From contig CAAEAE010000109.1 in NCBI GenBank assembly GCA_900753715.1, forward strand, positions 1-19,130: DNA of 19,130 bases, given 5' to 3'. Positions 1-7,475 of this stretch are shown piece after piece. Position 1 is the first letter of the stretch; each line of letters opens with the position of its first letter. The notes under the pieces were generated by a model. The model was not told the DNA's origin, did not search any database, and saw nothing but the letters and a program-made list of their open reading frames with translations. This stretch comes from an uncultured Roseburia sp. (lineage in GTDB: Bacteria > Bacillota_A > Clostridia > Lachnospirales > Lachnospiraceae). The position numbers and the translations under genes were made by a program.

Positions 1-134
1 ATACATTTGCAGGCTGGAATACAAAGAAAAATGGTTCCGGTAAGACGTATAAAAACAAAGCGCAGATAAAGAATCTGACGACAAAATCAGGTGGAACCGT
101 AACACTATATGCACAGTGGAAGAAGAAAAAGTAA
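1..134 (+). CDS. C-terminal end of an InlB B-repeat (Listeria-Bacteroides repeat) surface protein, partial
   Basis: The frame is open from the left edge (first full codon at position 3) to a TAA at 132-134, giving 43 residues. It contains FAGWNT near the start, then a GSGKTY segment and the ending TLYAQWKKKK. F-x-GW-N-T followed about 30 residues later by LYAQW is the signature of the InlB B-repeat (Flg_new) family, a small beta-grasp module found in tandem in secreted and wall-attached proteins of Firmicutes. The protein ends four lysines after this repeat, with no LPXTG sorting signal. The rest of the gene lies outside the window, so its full architecture cannot be stated. The next gene also encodes a secreted modular protein, so this is probably a surface-protein locus. 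Confidence 0.8.
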   Translation, partial: TFAGWNTKKNGSGKTYKNKAQIKNLTTKSGGTVTLYAQWKKKK

Positions 135-154
135 AAGCGGTGCCGGAAATTACC

Positions 155-183
155 TTGAACAAAATAACGCGCGGAACTATAAT
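155..183 (+). promoter_or_regulatory. Probable sigma-A promoter of the PPC/Fn3 secreted protein
   Basis: TTGAAC at 155-160 and a perfect TATAAT at 178-183 are separated by exactly 17 bases. A transcript would start near 190, leaving an untranslated leader of roughly 27 bases that contains the GGAGGAG ribosome site at 204-210. The position, just after the stop codon of the upstream gene, suits an independent transcription unit. Confidence 0.75.
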
Positions 184-216
184 AAGATATATTATGCAAA
201 CATGGAGGAGCTAAGT

Positions 217-2445
217 ATGAAAAATAGAATGGCAAAACGTGTGCTGTGCCTGTTGCTTTCTACTGCAGTATTATTTGGCGGTGTGACAGAGTGCAATGCA
301 GCAGCGCTTGGTGAAACAACCGAGGTGGCAGAGACGGAAATCGCAGAAAGTGAAGCGGTGGAAATCGAAGAGACCGAGGTCACTGAAGCAGTCCCAACCG
401 AGACTACGGAAGCAGCTGGAACCGAAGAGACAGAAATAGCCGAAACCGAGGCGACGGAAACCGTCGAAACAGAAGAAACAGAAGCAGCCGAAACCGAGGC
501 GACGGAAGCAGTTGAAACAGAAGAAACAGAAGCAGTCGAAAGCGAGACTACGGAAATCGAGGAAACCGAAGTAATTGAAACAGAGGAGACCGAGATTTCT
601 GTGACGGAAGAAGAGACATTTGCTTCCTTAAGCGATGTGGAAAAAAATGCAACTGTTTTAAGCTTTGGAAAAAAGGTTACAGGAAAGCTGACAAGCTGTA
701 CCGCCGAGAACTGGTATAAATTCACCAGCAAGGCAAACGGCTATTTTCAGATTAATTTTTCTAAAAATGCAGCAGCAAATGTGGATGACATTGACTGGGG
801 ATGGGATGTCTATCTGTATAGTGATTCGAATCTGACAGACTGTATCAAATCTTATAGAGGGATTACGGATAAACAGCTTTCGGCCTATCTGCCGCTTGGA
901 AACCGGACCTGTTATATTAAGGTGTGTGCAAATTTTAACTACAGTGATGGTTATGCACCGACAAACTGCCCTTATGATTTGACGGTTTCTTTTACCGGAA
1001 GCGATGCATGGGAGACAGAATACAATGACACAAATGCAACCGCAAATACAATTTCTGTAAATAAAAATTATTCCGCAACTCTGTATCAGGCAAAAGATGT
1101 GGACTGGTATAAAGTGAATATCACGGAACGTGGGTATTTCAAGTTTAATTTTATCATGAATGCGACCTCCGATGAGACAAAATATGGCTGGGATGTTTCT
1201 GTTTATGATTCTTCCCTCAATGAACTTAAAACCTACAGTGCATTGAAATCATCCTTTACCAGTCAGGCACTTCCATTTGCCAAGGGAACCTATTATGTGA
1301 AAGTGTGTGCAAATTTTAATTACAGTGATGGTTATGCGCCAGTAGATTGTGTGTACAAGTTTAATGTTTCGTTTGCAGCAACGGATGCGTGGGAAAATGA
1401 GTACAATGATACGAATGCAACCGCAAATACCATTTCTGCTAACAAAAATTATTCCGGAACTCTGTATAAGTCGACAGACGTAGACTGGTATAAAGTAAAG
1501 ATTACCGATAAAGGATATTTCAGAATTAAATTTACCGTGGATTCATCGGTAAATGTGGATGATATTGACCGGGGCTGGGATGTTTCTGTTTATGATTCCT
1601 CCCTCAACGAGATAAAAACGTACAGCGGGATTACAGGTTCCGTATCAGAGCCGGTATTGCCATATGCGCCGGGAACCTATTATGTGAAGGTGTGTGCAAA
1701 TTATAATTACAGTGACGGTTATGCACCGACCGACTGTCTTTACAAATTAAATGTGGTTACCAAGGCAAGTTCCACATGGGAATCCGAGAAAAACGATACG
1801 CAGAAAAAAGCAACTTCCATGGCATTAAACAAGACTTACAGCGGAATCTTTACAAACTCAAGTGATGTAGACTGGTATAAGATTAATGTCAAGAATCCGG
1901 GTGTTGTCAAGTTTACACTGGCAAAAGATAAGAATGTCAGCGTGGATGACGTTAAGGATGGTTGGAATGTCTACGTTTATAACAAAGCCGGCGATAAGGT
2001 GTTAGATAAAATGGAGGGAGTAAAAAGTTCTTCGTCTGTCAAGCTGACACTTAAAAAGGGAATCTATTATATTAAGGTGTGTGCAGCCAGCAGCTACAGT
2101 GCTTCCTATACACCGACACAGTGTGTTTATAAACTGTCAGCAATGTACAGCAAGACTCCGGCACAGGTAACGCTTACGAGCGTGAAAGGCGGTAAAAAGC
2201 AGGAGACACTTAACTGGAAGAAGGCATCCGGGGCAACCGGATATTATGTATACCGCAGTACTTCCAAAAAAGGAAAATACAAAAAGATTGCGACCATCAA
2301 AAAAGCGTCAACCCTCACCTATAAAGATAAGAAGTCATTAAAGAGTAAAAAGACTTATTACTATAAAGTTGTGGCATACCGTACAGAAAATGGTGTGACT
2401 GCAACTGGTAAGGCGTCAGCGATTAAATCTGCAAAGACGAAATAA
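217..2445 (+). CDS. Secreted modular protein: Thr/Glu stalk, PPC-like repeats, C-terminal fibronectin type III domain
   Basis: The 742-residue protein starts at ATG 217, chosen because GGAGGAG lies six bases upstream and a typical signal peptide follows (MKNRMAKR, a hydrophobic stretch, then a small-residue cleavage site near CNAAA). Residues about 30-135 are almost only Glu, Thr, Ala and Val, which is low-complexity, highly acidic and stalk-like. Four beta-sandwich units follow, with the last three beginning near residues 263, 390 and 519. They carry EYNDTNATAN, DVDWYKV and YYVKVCANFNYSDGYAP motifs resembling the bacterial pre-peptidase C-terminal (PPC) family. Residues about 648-742 form a fibronectin type III domain (GYYVYRS, TYYYKVVAY). 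No enzyme domain, LPXTG motif or transmembrane anchor is visible, so it is probably a secreted or non-covalently wall-bound adhesion or glycan-binding protein. The exact ligand cannot be read from sequence. Confidence 0.85.
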   Translation: MKNRMAKRVLCLLLSTAVLFGGVTECNAAALGETTEVAETEIAESEAVEIEETEVTEAVPTETTEAAGTEETEIAETEATETVETEETEAAETEATEAVETEETEAVESETTEIEETEVIETEETEISVTEEETFASLSDVEKNATVLSFGKKVTGKLTSCTAENWYKFTSKANGYFQINFSKNAAANVDDIDWGWDVYLYSDSNLTDCIKSYRGITDKQLSAYLPLGNRTCYIKVCANFNYSDGYAPTNCPYDLTVSFTGSDAWETEYNDTNATANTISVNKNYSATLYQAKDVDWYKVNITERGYFKFNFIMNATSDETKYGWDVSVYDSSLNELKTYSALKSSFTSQALPFAKGTYYVKVCANFNYSDGYAPVDCVYKFNVSFAATDAWENEYNDTNATANTISANKNYSGTLYKSTDVDWYKVKITDKGYFRIKFTVDSSVNVDDIDRGWDVSVYDSSLNEIKTYSGITGSVSEPVLPYAPGTYYVKVCANYNYSDGYAPTDCLYKLNVVTKASSTWESEKNDTQKKATSMALNKTYSGIFTNSSDVDWYKINVKNPGVVKFTLAKDKNVSVDDVKDGWNVYVYNKAGDKVLDKMEGVKSSSSVKLTLKKGIYYIKVCAASSYSASYTPTQCVYKLSAMYSKTPAQVTLTSVKGGKKQETLNWKKASGATGYYVYRSTSKKGKYKKIATIKKASTLTYKDKKSLKSKKTYYYKVVAYRTENGVTATGKASAIKSAKTK
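441..536 (+). repeat. Two near-identical tandem 48-base units in the Thr/Glu stalk
   Basis: The units at 441-488 and 489-536 both begin CGAAACCGAGGCGACGGAA and share most of the remaining bases. Each encodes 16 residues of the pattern ETEATE-x-VETEETEA. They sit in a wider Glu/Thr-rich tract (about 305-600) built from three- and six-base GAA/ACN themes, which would allow copy-number change by slippage or recombination without a frame shift. Confidence 0.8.
1003..2157 (+). repeat. Three consecutive repeats of 127-129 codons (PPC-like domains)
   Basis: Units start near 1003, 1384 and 1771. The first two are very close (D-A-W-E-x-EYNDTNATANTIS, then DVDWYKV and VKVCANFNYSDGYAP), while the third is diverged (ESEKNDTQKKAT, IKVCAASSYSASYTP). 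An earlier, partly degenerate copy covers about 649-1002. DNA identity is high around the segment encoding CANFNYSDGYAP. The spacing and conservation point to internal duplication of a domain-sized unit. Confidence 0.8.
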
Positions 2446-2463
2446 GACTTTTGCAGGGAAACA

Positions 2464-2498
2464 GAACGCAGGGAAAGCACTTGACTTTCCCTGCGTTC
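2464..2498 (+). terminator. Strong hairpin after the secreted-protein gene, without a clear U-tract
   Basis: A perfect 14-base-pair stem (2464-2477 with 2485-2498, left arm GAACGCAGGGAAAG) encloses a seven-base loop, 19 bases after the stop codon. The position fits a transcription terminator, but the bases after it (CGTGCTAATCTT) are not a run of T. It may act as a weak intrinsic terminator or as a 3' end stabiliser. It also overlaps the probable metG promoter. Confidence 0.5.
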
Positions 2499-2509
2499 CG
2501 TGCTAATCT
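2481..2509 (+). promoter_or_regulatory. Probable promoter of the metG T-box transcript
   Basis: TTGACT (2481-2486) and TAATCT (2504-2509) are separated by 17 bases. The -35 matches consensus at five of six positions, while the -10 matches at only three. A start near 2516 would put the first base of T-box Stem I (2531) about 15 bases into the transcript, which is typical of T-box leaders. That placement is the main support. Confidence 0.5.
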
Positions 2510-2530
2510 TGGAAATGCAAAACAGAAAAA

Positions 2531-2918
2531 CACTGAGAAAAAGAGAGTACATTTGCAGGAACTTTACAGAGAGATTCTTAAATCCCGTGTGAGTGCGAAG
2601 CATCGGCGTGGGATTTGCTGCGAGAGAATGGGGAAATGCAGGTGGAACATGGCTTTGGAGTGGCAGGGATGAACTGTTCTTTGTGCCGGATATGAAGATG
2701 CGGCAGAGTGCTGCCGGAGGGGCAGATAAGACCTGACAGGACCGCCTGTTACAGCGGGGGATATTGAAACAGCGTACACACAGGATGCGCAGTGAGATGT
2801 CCGCAGAGGCTTAAGAGACACCTTTGAATGCAGGGAAAATGGCGTATTTTAAGCGAATAGAAGTGGTACCACGGGATAATGCCTCGTCTTCTTTAGAAGA
2901 CGGGGTTTTTTATTTTTT
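2531..2918 (+). ncRNA. T-box riboswitch leader, methionine-specific (AUG specifier), upstream of metG
   Basis: T-box leaders sense uncharged tRNA and let transcription continue into aminoacyl-tRNA synthetase genes. Stem I can be drawn from CACT 2531-2534 pairing with AGTG 2659-2662, followed by a GAGA K-turn-like element. The AGTA 5' strand of the specifier loop is at 2546-2549, and CATTTGC 2550-2556 pairs with GCAGGTG 2638-2644. The AGAGAG element lies near 2568-2573, and an apical hairpin at 2580-2616 carries GTGCGAA. The 3' specifier strand reads GAAC-ATG-G with the specifier ATG at 2649-2651, which decodes methionine and agrees with the downstream gene. The Stem II/III region includes CCTGTTACAG near 2745. 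The T-box core AAGTGGTACCACGG begins at 2861; its TGGT (2864-2867) can pair with an ACCA tRNA 3' end. The pairings were drawn by eye. Confidence 0.9.
2882..2918 (+). terminator. Intrinsic terminator of the T-box leader
   Basis: A ten-base-pair stem (2882-2891 with 2896-2905, one G-T pair) with loop TTTA is followed by TTTTTTATTTTTT (2906-2918). Its 5' arm overlaps the CCTCGTC segment that normally pairs with the T-box core, so it is the terminator half of the terminator/antiterminator switch controlling metG. Confidence 0.9.
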
Positions 2919-2952
2919 GGGAAATTCATTTAATTTGAAAGGAGCAGACAAC

Positions 2953-4956
2953 ATGAGTAACAAAGGGAAATTTTATATGACAACTGCCATCGCTTACACT
3001 TCCGGTAAGCCGCATATTGGAAACACCTATGAAATCGTACTGGCAGATGCGATTGCAAGATTCCGCAGACAGGAAGGGTATGACGTATACTTCCAGACCG
3101 GAACGGATGAGCACGGACAGAAGATTCAGGAGAAGGCAGAGAAGGCAGGCATCACACCGAAGGAATATGTAGATAAGGTTGCAGGAGAGGTAAAAGAAAT
3201 CTGGGATATGATGAACACCTCTTATGATAATTTCGTCCGTACTACAGATGCAGACCACGAGAAACAGGTACAGAAGATTTTCAAGAAGCTGTATGACAAG
3301 GGTGATATCTATAAGGGTGCCTACGAGGGACTTTACTGTACCCCGTGTGAGTCCTTCTGGACAGAATCCCAGCTGGTAGACGGCAAATGCCCGGACTGTG
3401 GAAGAGAAGTAAAGCCGGCGAAGGAAGAGGCATATTTCTTTAAAATGAGCAAGTATGCAGACCGCCTGATTGAGCATATCAACACACATCCGGAATTTAT
3501 CCAGCCGGTTGCCCGCAAAAACGAGATGATGAACAACTTCTTACTTCCGGGCTTACAGGATCTTTGCGTGTCAAGAACCTCCTTTAGCTGGGGAATTCCG
3601 GTGGACTTTGACCCGAAACATGTCGTATATGTATGGCTGGATGCGCTTACCAACTATATCACCAAAATTGGTTATGATGCAGACGGCAACTCAAGTGACC
3701 TCTTCAACAAAAACTGGCCGGCAGATTTGCATCTGATTGGAAAAGATATCATCCGCTTCCATACCATTTACTGGCCGATTTTCTTAATGGCACTGGATTT
3801 ACCGCTTCCGAAGCAGGTATTTGGTCATCCGTGGCTGTTACAGGGCGGCGAAAAGATGAGTAAATCCAAGGGAAATGTGATTTACGCAGACGATATGGTC
3901 AACCTGTTTGGCGTGGATGCAACCCGTTATTTCGTGCTTCACGAGATGCCGTTTGAGAACGACGGAATCATCACCTGGGAACTTGTGGTAGAGCGCTTGA
4001 ACTCAGATCTTGCAAACGTCCTTGGAAATCTGGTGAATCGTACCATTTCCATGACAAACAAATATTTTGGCGGCGTTGTGACTAAAACAGGCGTTACCGA
4101 GGCAGTCGATGATGACTTAAAGGCAGTTGTGACAGGAACAAGAGCTACCGTAGAAAAGAAAATGGCAGATTTGCGCGTTGCAGATGCAATCACCGAGGTA
4201 TTTGCATTATTCAAACGCTGCAACAAATATATCGATGAGACAGCACCATGGGTACTTGCAAAGGATGAGGCGAAAAAAGACCGCTTAAGCGAAGTGCTTT
4301 ACAACCTGACCGAGTCCATCGTCATCGGAGCAAGCCTGCTTGAAAGCTTCTTGCCGGAGACCGCAGAAAAAATCGTGGCACAGCTTGGCACAACCATCCG
4401 TGATTATGACAGCCTTGACCAGTTCGGACTTTATGAGAGTGGCAGCAAGGTAACCGATACACCGGAAATCTTATTTGCACGTCTGGATGTAAAGGAAATC
4501 ATGCCGAAGGTAGATGCAATCCGCGAGCGTCAGAAAGCAGAGTTTATCGCAGAGCAGAAGGCACTCGGCGAGGAAGAGGCAGAGGAGTCGGAAAAGACCG
4601 AAGAGGCTGGAATTGATATCGAGGCAAAACCGGAGATTGCATACGATGATTTCATGAAAATGCAGTTCCAGGTAGGCGAGATTATTGCCTGTGAAGCGGT
4701 TGAGAAATCCAAAAAACTGCTTTGCTCCCAGGTGAAAATCGGAAGCCAGGTAAAACAGATTGTTTCCGGAATCCGCAAATATTACAGCCCGGAAGAGATG
4801 GTCGGCAAAAAGGTAATGGTTTTAGTGAACTTAAAGCCGGCAAAATTAGCAGGCGTTCTCTCTGAGGGAATGTTATTATGTGCAGAGGATGCAGAGGGCA
4901 ATTTAGCACTGATGACACCGGAAAAGGCAATGCCTTCAGGAGCTGAAATCTGCTAA
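2953..4956 (+). CDS. metG: Methionine--tRNA ligase
   Basis: The 667-residue cytosolic class I synthetase charges tRNA-Met with methionine using ATP. The class I signatures are present: PHIGN at residues 20-24 (HIGH motif) and KMSKS at 301-305. A zinc knuckle is formed by C129-x2-C132 and C146-x2-C149. The C-terminal 100 residues (from about 564, with FQVGEI and LVNLKPAKLAGV) form the EMAP-like tRNA-binding domain found in dimeric bacterial MetRS, so the length is normal for the family. The start at ATG 2953 is chosen because AAAGGAG lies just upstream and because in-frame codons further left run through the T-box terminator. Expression should rise when tRNA-Met is uncharged, through the leader. 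A lipoprotein esterase gene follows after 40 bases. Confidence 0.97.
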   Translation: MSNKGKFYMTTAIAYTSGKPHIGNTYEIVLADAIARFRRQEGYDVYFQTGTDEHGQKIQEKAEKAGITPKEYVDKVAGEVKEIWDMMNTSYDNFVRTTDADHEKQVQKIFKKLYDKGDIYKGAYEGLYCTPCESFWTESQLVDGKCPDCGREVKPAKEEAYFFKMSKYADRLIEHINTHPEFIQPVARKNEMMNNFLLPGLQDLCVSRTSFSWGIPVDFDPKHVVYVWLDALTNYITKIGYDADGNSSDLFNKNWPADLHLIGKDIIRFHTIYWPIFLMALDLPLPKQVFGHPWLLQGGEKMSKSKGNVIYADDMVNLFGVDATRYFVLHEMPFENDGIITWELVVERLNSDLANVLGNLVNRTISMTNKYFGGVVTKTGVTEAVDDDLKAVVTGTRATVEKKMADLRVADAITEVFALFKRCNKYIDETAPWVLAKDEAKKDRLSEVLYNLTESIVIGASLLESFLPETAEKIVAQLGTTIRDYDSLDQFGLYESGSKVTDTPEILFARLDVKEIMPKVDAIRERQKAEFIAEQKALGEEEAEESEKTEEAGIDIEAKPEIAYDDFMKMQFQVGEIIACEAVEKSKKLLCSQVKIGSQVKQIVSGIRKYYSPEEMVGKKVMVLVNLKPAKLAGVLSEGMLLCAEDAEGNLALMTPEKAMPSGAEIC

Positions 4957-4996
4957 TCAGGCGGGAAAGAAATGGAGAAGGAAGGACGGCAGTCAG

Positions 4997-6289
4997 ATGA
5001 AAAAAAGTAAAATAGCTGCATTAGTGCTTGCACTTGGCGTATCCGGTCTTGGGGGCATTACCGGATGCGGAAGCGCGGCACCGGATGGACGAGTGACGCA
5101 GGAAACGACAGTGACAGAGACAACTGTAGAAGAAACTGCAACCACAGAAGCCGGTGCGGTGGCAGCACCGCCTGCTGACTATCTGACAGACGAACAGTTT
5201 GCGCTTGCAGACCAGTGGAACTCCTGCGATGACACGGCGCTTGCGGCGGTTATGCGCAAGGCGGCGGCCGGGGAAAAAGTGACAATTGCCTGCATCGGCG
5301 GTTCCATCACGCAGGGAACGATTTCAAGCGGAAGTATGGATGAGGAAGTAGGTTTTAAAAAGTGCTATGCAGACCTGTTCTTTGAATGGTGGAGCGATAC
5401 GTTCCCGGATACGGAGTTTGATTTTATCAATGCGGGAATCGGCGGCACGGACTCGTACCTTGGCGTGCACCGGGTACAGAAGGATGTGCTGGATTACGAG
5501 CCGGATTTAGTGTTGGTGGAATTTTCCGTCAACGACGGAGATACTCCTTCCTATAAAAAGTCATATGACAACCTTGTGCGCAAAATTTTAAAATCGGACA
5601 GTCAGCCGGCAGTCATGCTTTTGTTTATGGGGCAGACAAATGGAACGACGGCGCAGAACAGTCATGTTCTGGTTGGATTCAACTACAAGCTTCCAATGTT
5701 AAGCTACCATAATGTATGTAAAAACCTGATAGAAACCGGAACCTATACCGCCGGAGAACTTTCCGGGGACGAGGTGCATCCGTCGGCATTCGGGCATGCC
5801 ATTACAGGGGAAATTCTGTGGAAGTACTTAAATCAGGTGTATGCACAGAAGGATACGTATGGAGAGCCGGAGGAGTTTACGGCGGATGCGGTGACCTATG
5901 AGGCGTATCTGGATGCACAGATTTTAGATGCTACAAACCTTACCCCGGATGCGCTTGGAACCTTTGAGGAAAAGAGTGTCTGTCAGCAATTCCCAAACGG
6001 CTGGGTCTGCGAGAGCGGTGAGGGAGAGCTTACAGTTACGGCGACATTCCGCAACCTGGGAATCCTTTATTATGCGACGGTGGACGGCAAGAGCGGTCAG
6101 TTTGAAATCTATGTGGACGGGGAAGCGGTCCGCACAATAGATGCAGATTTTTCCGGTGGATGGGGAAATGCCATCAATGGAACGGAGGTTTATACCTCGG
6201 ATGAGGCGGCAGAGCACACCATTACCATCAAAAAAGCGGTGGACTCTGCCGGAGATGTATTTGATTTGCTGGGCTTTCTGGTATCTTAA
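4997..6289 (+). CDS. Lipoprotein SGNH/GDSL-family esterase with C-terminal beta-sandwich domain
   Basis: The 430-residue protein begins with a lipoprotein signal peptide ending GITGC (lipid-modified Cys24) and a Thr/Glu-rich linker, so it should sit on the outer face of the membrane. The SGNH hydrolase blocks are present: GGSITQG with nucleophile Ser103, GIGGTDS with Gly149, SVND with Asn179, and DEVHPS with Asp258 and His261. Residues about 300-430 look like a jelly-roll module (IYVDGE, HTITIKK). The family removes acyl groups from lipids or sugars. In this setting deacetylation of a plant glycan such as acetylated mannan or xylan is a reasonable inference, but substrate is not proven. AAGGA about ten bases before the ATG is the ribosome site. 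No promoter or terminator is visible in the 40 bases after metG, so it may be read from the T-box promoter. It ends three bases from the convergent regulator gene. Confidence 0.85.
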   Translation: MKKSKIAALVLALGVSGLGGITGCGSAAPDGRVTQETTVTETTVEETATTEAGAVAAPPADYLTDEQFALADQWNSCDDTALAAVMRKAAAGEKVTIACIGGSITQGTISSGSMDEEVGFKKCYADLFFEWWSDTFPDTEFDFINAGIGGTDSYLGVHRVQKDVLDYEPDLVLVEFSVNDGDTPSYKKSYDNLVRKILKSDSQPAVMLLFMGQTNGTTAQNSHVLVGFNYKLPMLSYHNVCKNLIETGTYTAGELSGDEVHPSAFGHAITGEILWKYLNQVYAQKDTYGEPEEFTADAVTYEAYLDAQILDATNLTPDALGTFEEKSVCQQFPNGWVCESGEGELTVTATFRNLGILYYATVDGKSGQFEIYVDGEAVRTIDADFSGGWGNAINGTEVYTSDEAAEHTITIKKAVDSAGDVFDLLGFLVS

Positions 6290-6292
6290 AGT

Positions 6293-7207
6293 CTAAACGT
6301 CAATCTGGCGGAAGCTTAGATATCCGTCGCGGTAGGCCTGCGGCGTAAGCCCGGTAAGGGATTTGAACAGATTGATAAAATGGGTGGTGTTGTCGATTCC
6401 CACGGCGGAACCGACTTCATGAATCCGCAGATTTGTGGATTCTAACAGGTTTTTTGCATGGGAGAGCCGCACGTTGTTTAAATAGCGGACGGGCGGCTTC
6501 CCGAAATATTTGGAAAATTCCCTACACAGTCTGTAACGGCTGATATGGTATTTTTCCGCAAGAATTTCTACAGAGTAATTTCTCTGATAAACATTGTCAA
6601 ACGCATATTTAATTTCTTTTAAGTAGGCGGGAATCGGTTTCTCGTCTAACTCTCCAATGTGCATTCCAAGTAAAATATCCGTTAAAATGTCTGTTAAAAG
6701 CCGGTTTTGCAGTATCGCATGGTGCGGTGAAGTTTCCGTGCCCATGGTAAGAAGCCGTTTTAAGCAGGATAGAACCGGCGAATCGGAAGGAAGCTTCACG
6801 ACGGGAAACGAGAGTTTACAGATTTCTTCATAGTAAGTCTGGGCTGCATTTCCGTCAAAGAAAAACAGGTGAACACTCCATGGGGAGCGGACTGCTTTTA
6901 GGGTAATGCGGTCACGGCAGTCCCAGAACAAAAGAGTGCCCGCAGAGAGCGTGGATGTCTCGCATTCTGTTTCGGCTTCGCCTCGTCCGGACTCTGTATA
7001 TAATAGAAGAAACCCGTTCACATCCTGAAAGGAAAAGGAATCCGGCTGCTTTAGGGTGCGGTGCCCGCCGGCACACAGATACAGCAGATGTTCCTGCAAA
7101 TCCGGAAGAGAAGTGTGGGAATCCGGTAAAAAGTCCGAAAGATCCCCTCTTGAATATTCCTTTAATGCTCCTTCTAAATCGGATGTAAAAAACTCCGTAA
7201 TCTGCAT
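6293..7207 (-). CDS. AraC-family transcriptional regulator
   Basis: The 304-residue protein has an N-terminal cupin-like sensor region (about residues 20-160, with FLLLYTESGRGE and LSAGTLLFWDCRD) and a C-terminal double helix-turn-helix of the AraC/XylS type. The latter shows ILAEKYHISRYRLCREFSKYFG, here split as ILAEKYHISRY and RLCREFSKYFG, then RLSHAKNLLEST and VGIDNTTHFINLFKSLTG. The start at 7207 is preferred over the ATG at 7264 because GGAGGGGG lies four bases upstream of it. It is transcribed away from the GH26 operon, sharing a 383-base control region. AraC proteins of this type usually bind a sugar and activate adjacent glycan-use genes, so control of the GH26/transporter operon is likely but inferred. 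Confidence 0.9.
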   Translation of the reverse strand: MQITEFFTSDLEGALKEYSRGDLSDFLPDSHTSLPDLQEHLLYLCAGGHRTLKQPDSFSFQDVNGFLLLYTESGRGEAETECETSTLSAGTLLFWDCRDRITLKAVRSPWSVHLFFFDGNAAQTYYEEICKLSFPVVKLPSDSPVLSCLKRLLTMGTETSPHHAILQNRLLTDILTDILLGMHIGELDEKPIPAYLKEIKYAFDNVYQRNYSVEILAEKYHISRYRLCREFSKYFGKPPVRYLNNVRLSHAKNLLESTNLRIHEVGSAVGIDNTTHFINLFKSLTGLTPQAYRDGYLSFRQIDV

Positions 7208-7274
7208 GAAACCCCCTCCATTTACTTTAGAATCTACTTTATGAACTATAAGGTAACTTAACATATTCTAAGGG

Positions 7275-7311
7275 AAGCTGTCAAACCAAAGGTTCGACAG
7301 CTTAATTTTTT
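7275..7311 (+). terminator. Rightward intrinsic terminator between the regulator and the GH26 operon
   Basis: AAGCTGTC (7275-7282) pairs with GACAGCTT (7296-7303). After one mismatch AACC (7284-7287) pairs with GGTT (7291-7294) around an AAA loop. AA and six T (7306-7311) follow. The T-run is only on the plus strand. It would stop plus-strand transcripts coming through the antisense side of the regulator gene, or attenuate a promoter upstream of it. Confidence 0.75.
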
Positions 7312-7334
7312 AAGGGAAAAATGACTGTTAATCG

Positions 7335-7364
7335 TTAATATGAGAAAAATATTCGTTGTATAAT
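7335..7364 (+). promoter_or_regulatory. Candidate promoter for the GH26 operon
   Basis: A perfect TATAAT at 7359-7364 has TTAATA (7335-7340) 18 bases upstream, a four-of-six match to the -35 consensus. It lies after the rightward terminator and would give a leader of about 220 bases. The weak -35 would suit an activated promoter. The competing -10-like TATACT at 7474-7479 cannot be excluded. Confidence 0.4.
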
Positions 7365-7475
7365 TGCACAAAAATGCCATTTTATTTTTGTATAAATGGA
7401 CGAACTGCACAACATGAGCACAAATGAATAATTAAATGCAATAATAAATGATGAAATGGGAGGTTAAGTGGGCTA

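Noticed and set aside
192..731. 179-residue minus-strand reading frame rich in Ser and Val
   Set aside because: It is the antisense of the Glu/Thr codon repeat (GAA/ACN read backwards gives TTC/GT-rich codons) and has no ribosome site or recognisable domain.
2451..2672. Small plus-strand reading frame of 73 residues after the secreted-protein gene
   Set aside because: It covers the hairpin, the metG promoter and T-box Stem I, has no Shine-Dalgarno site and encodes nothing recognisable.
2669..2700. Other ATG triplets (2669, 2692, 2698) as T-box specifier
   Set aside because: A short stem GCTGC/GCGGC with GAGAGA first suggested 2692, but the AGTA strand and the GAAC-ATG-G strand joined by a seven-pair helix fit the canonical specifier loop much better at 2649-2651.
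2824..2952. 43-codon N-terminal extension of metG
   Set aside because: It runs through the T-box core and terminator; the ATG at 2953 has a good ribosome site and gives the normal MetRS N-terminus.
7208..7264. Upstream start (7264) for the AraC-type regulator
   Set aside because: The 19 added residues are unlike the family and include the ribosome site of the ATG at 7207.
7256..7284. Leftward promoter for the regulator using TTGACA (minus strand of 7279-7284)
   Set aside because: The -35 is perfect but comes from the terminator stem, and no -10 better than three of six is found at 16-18 bases.
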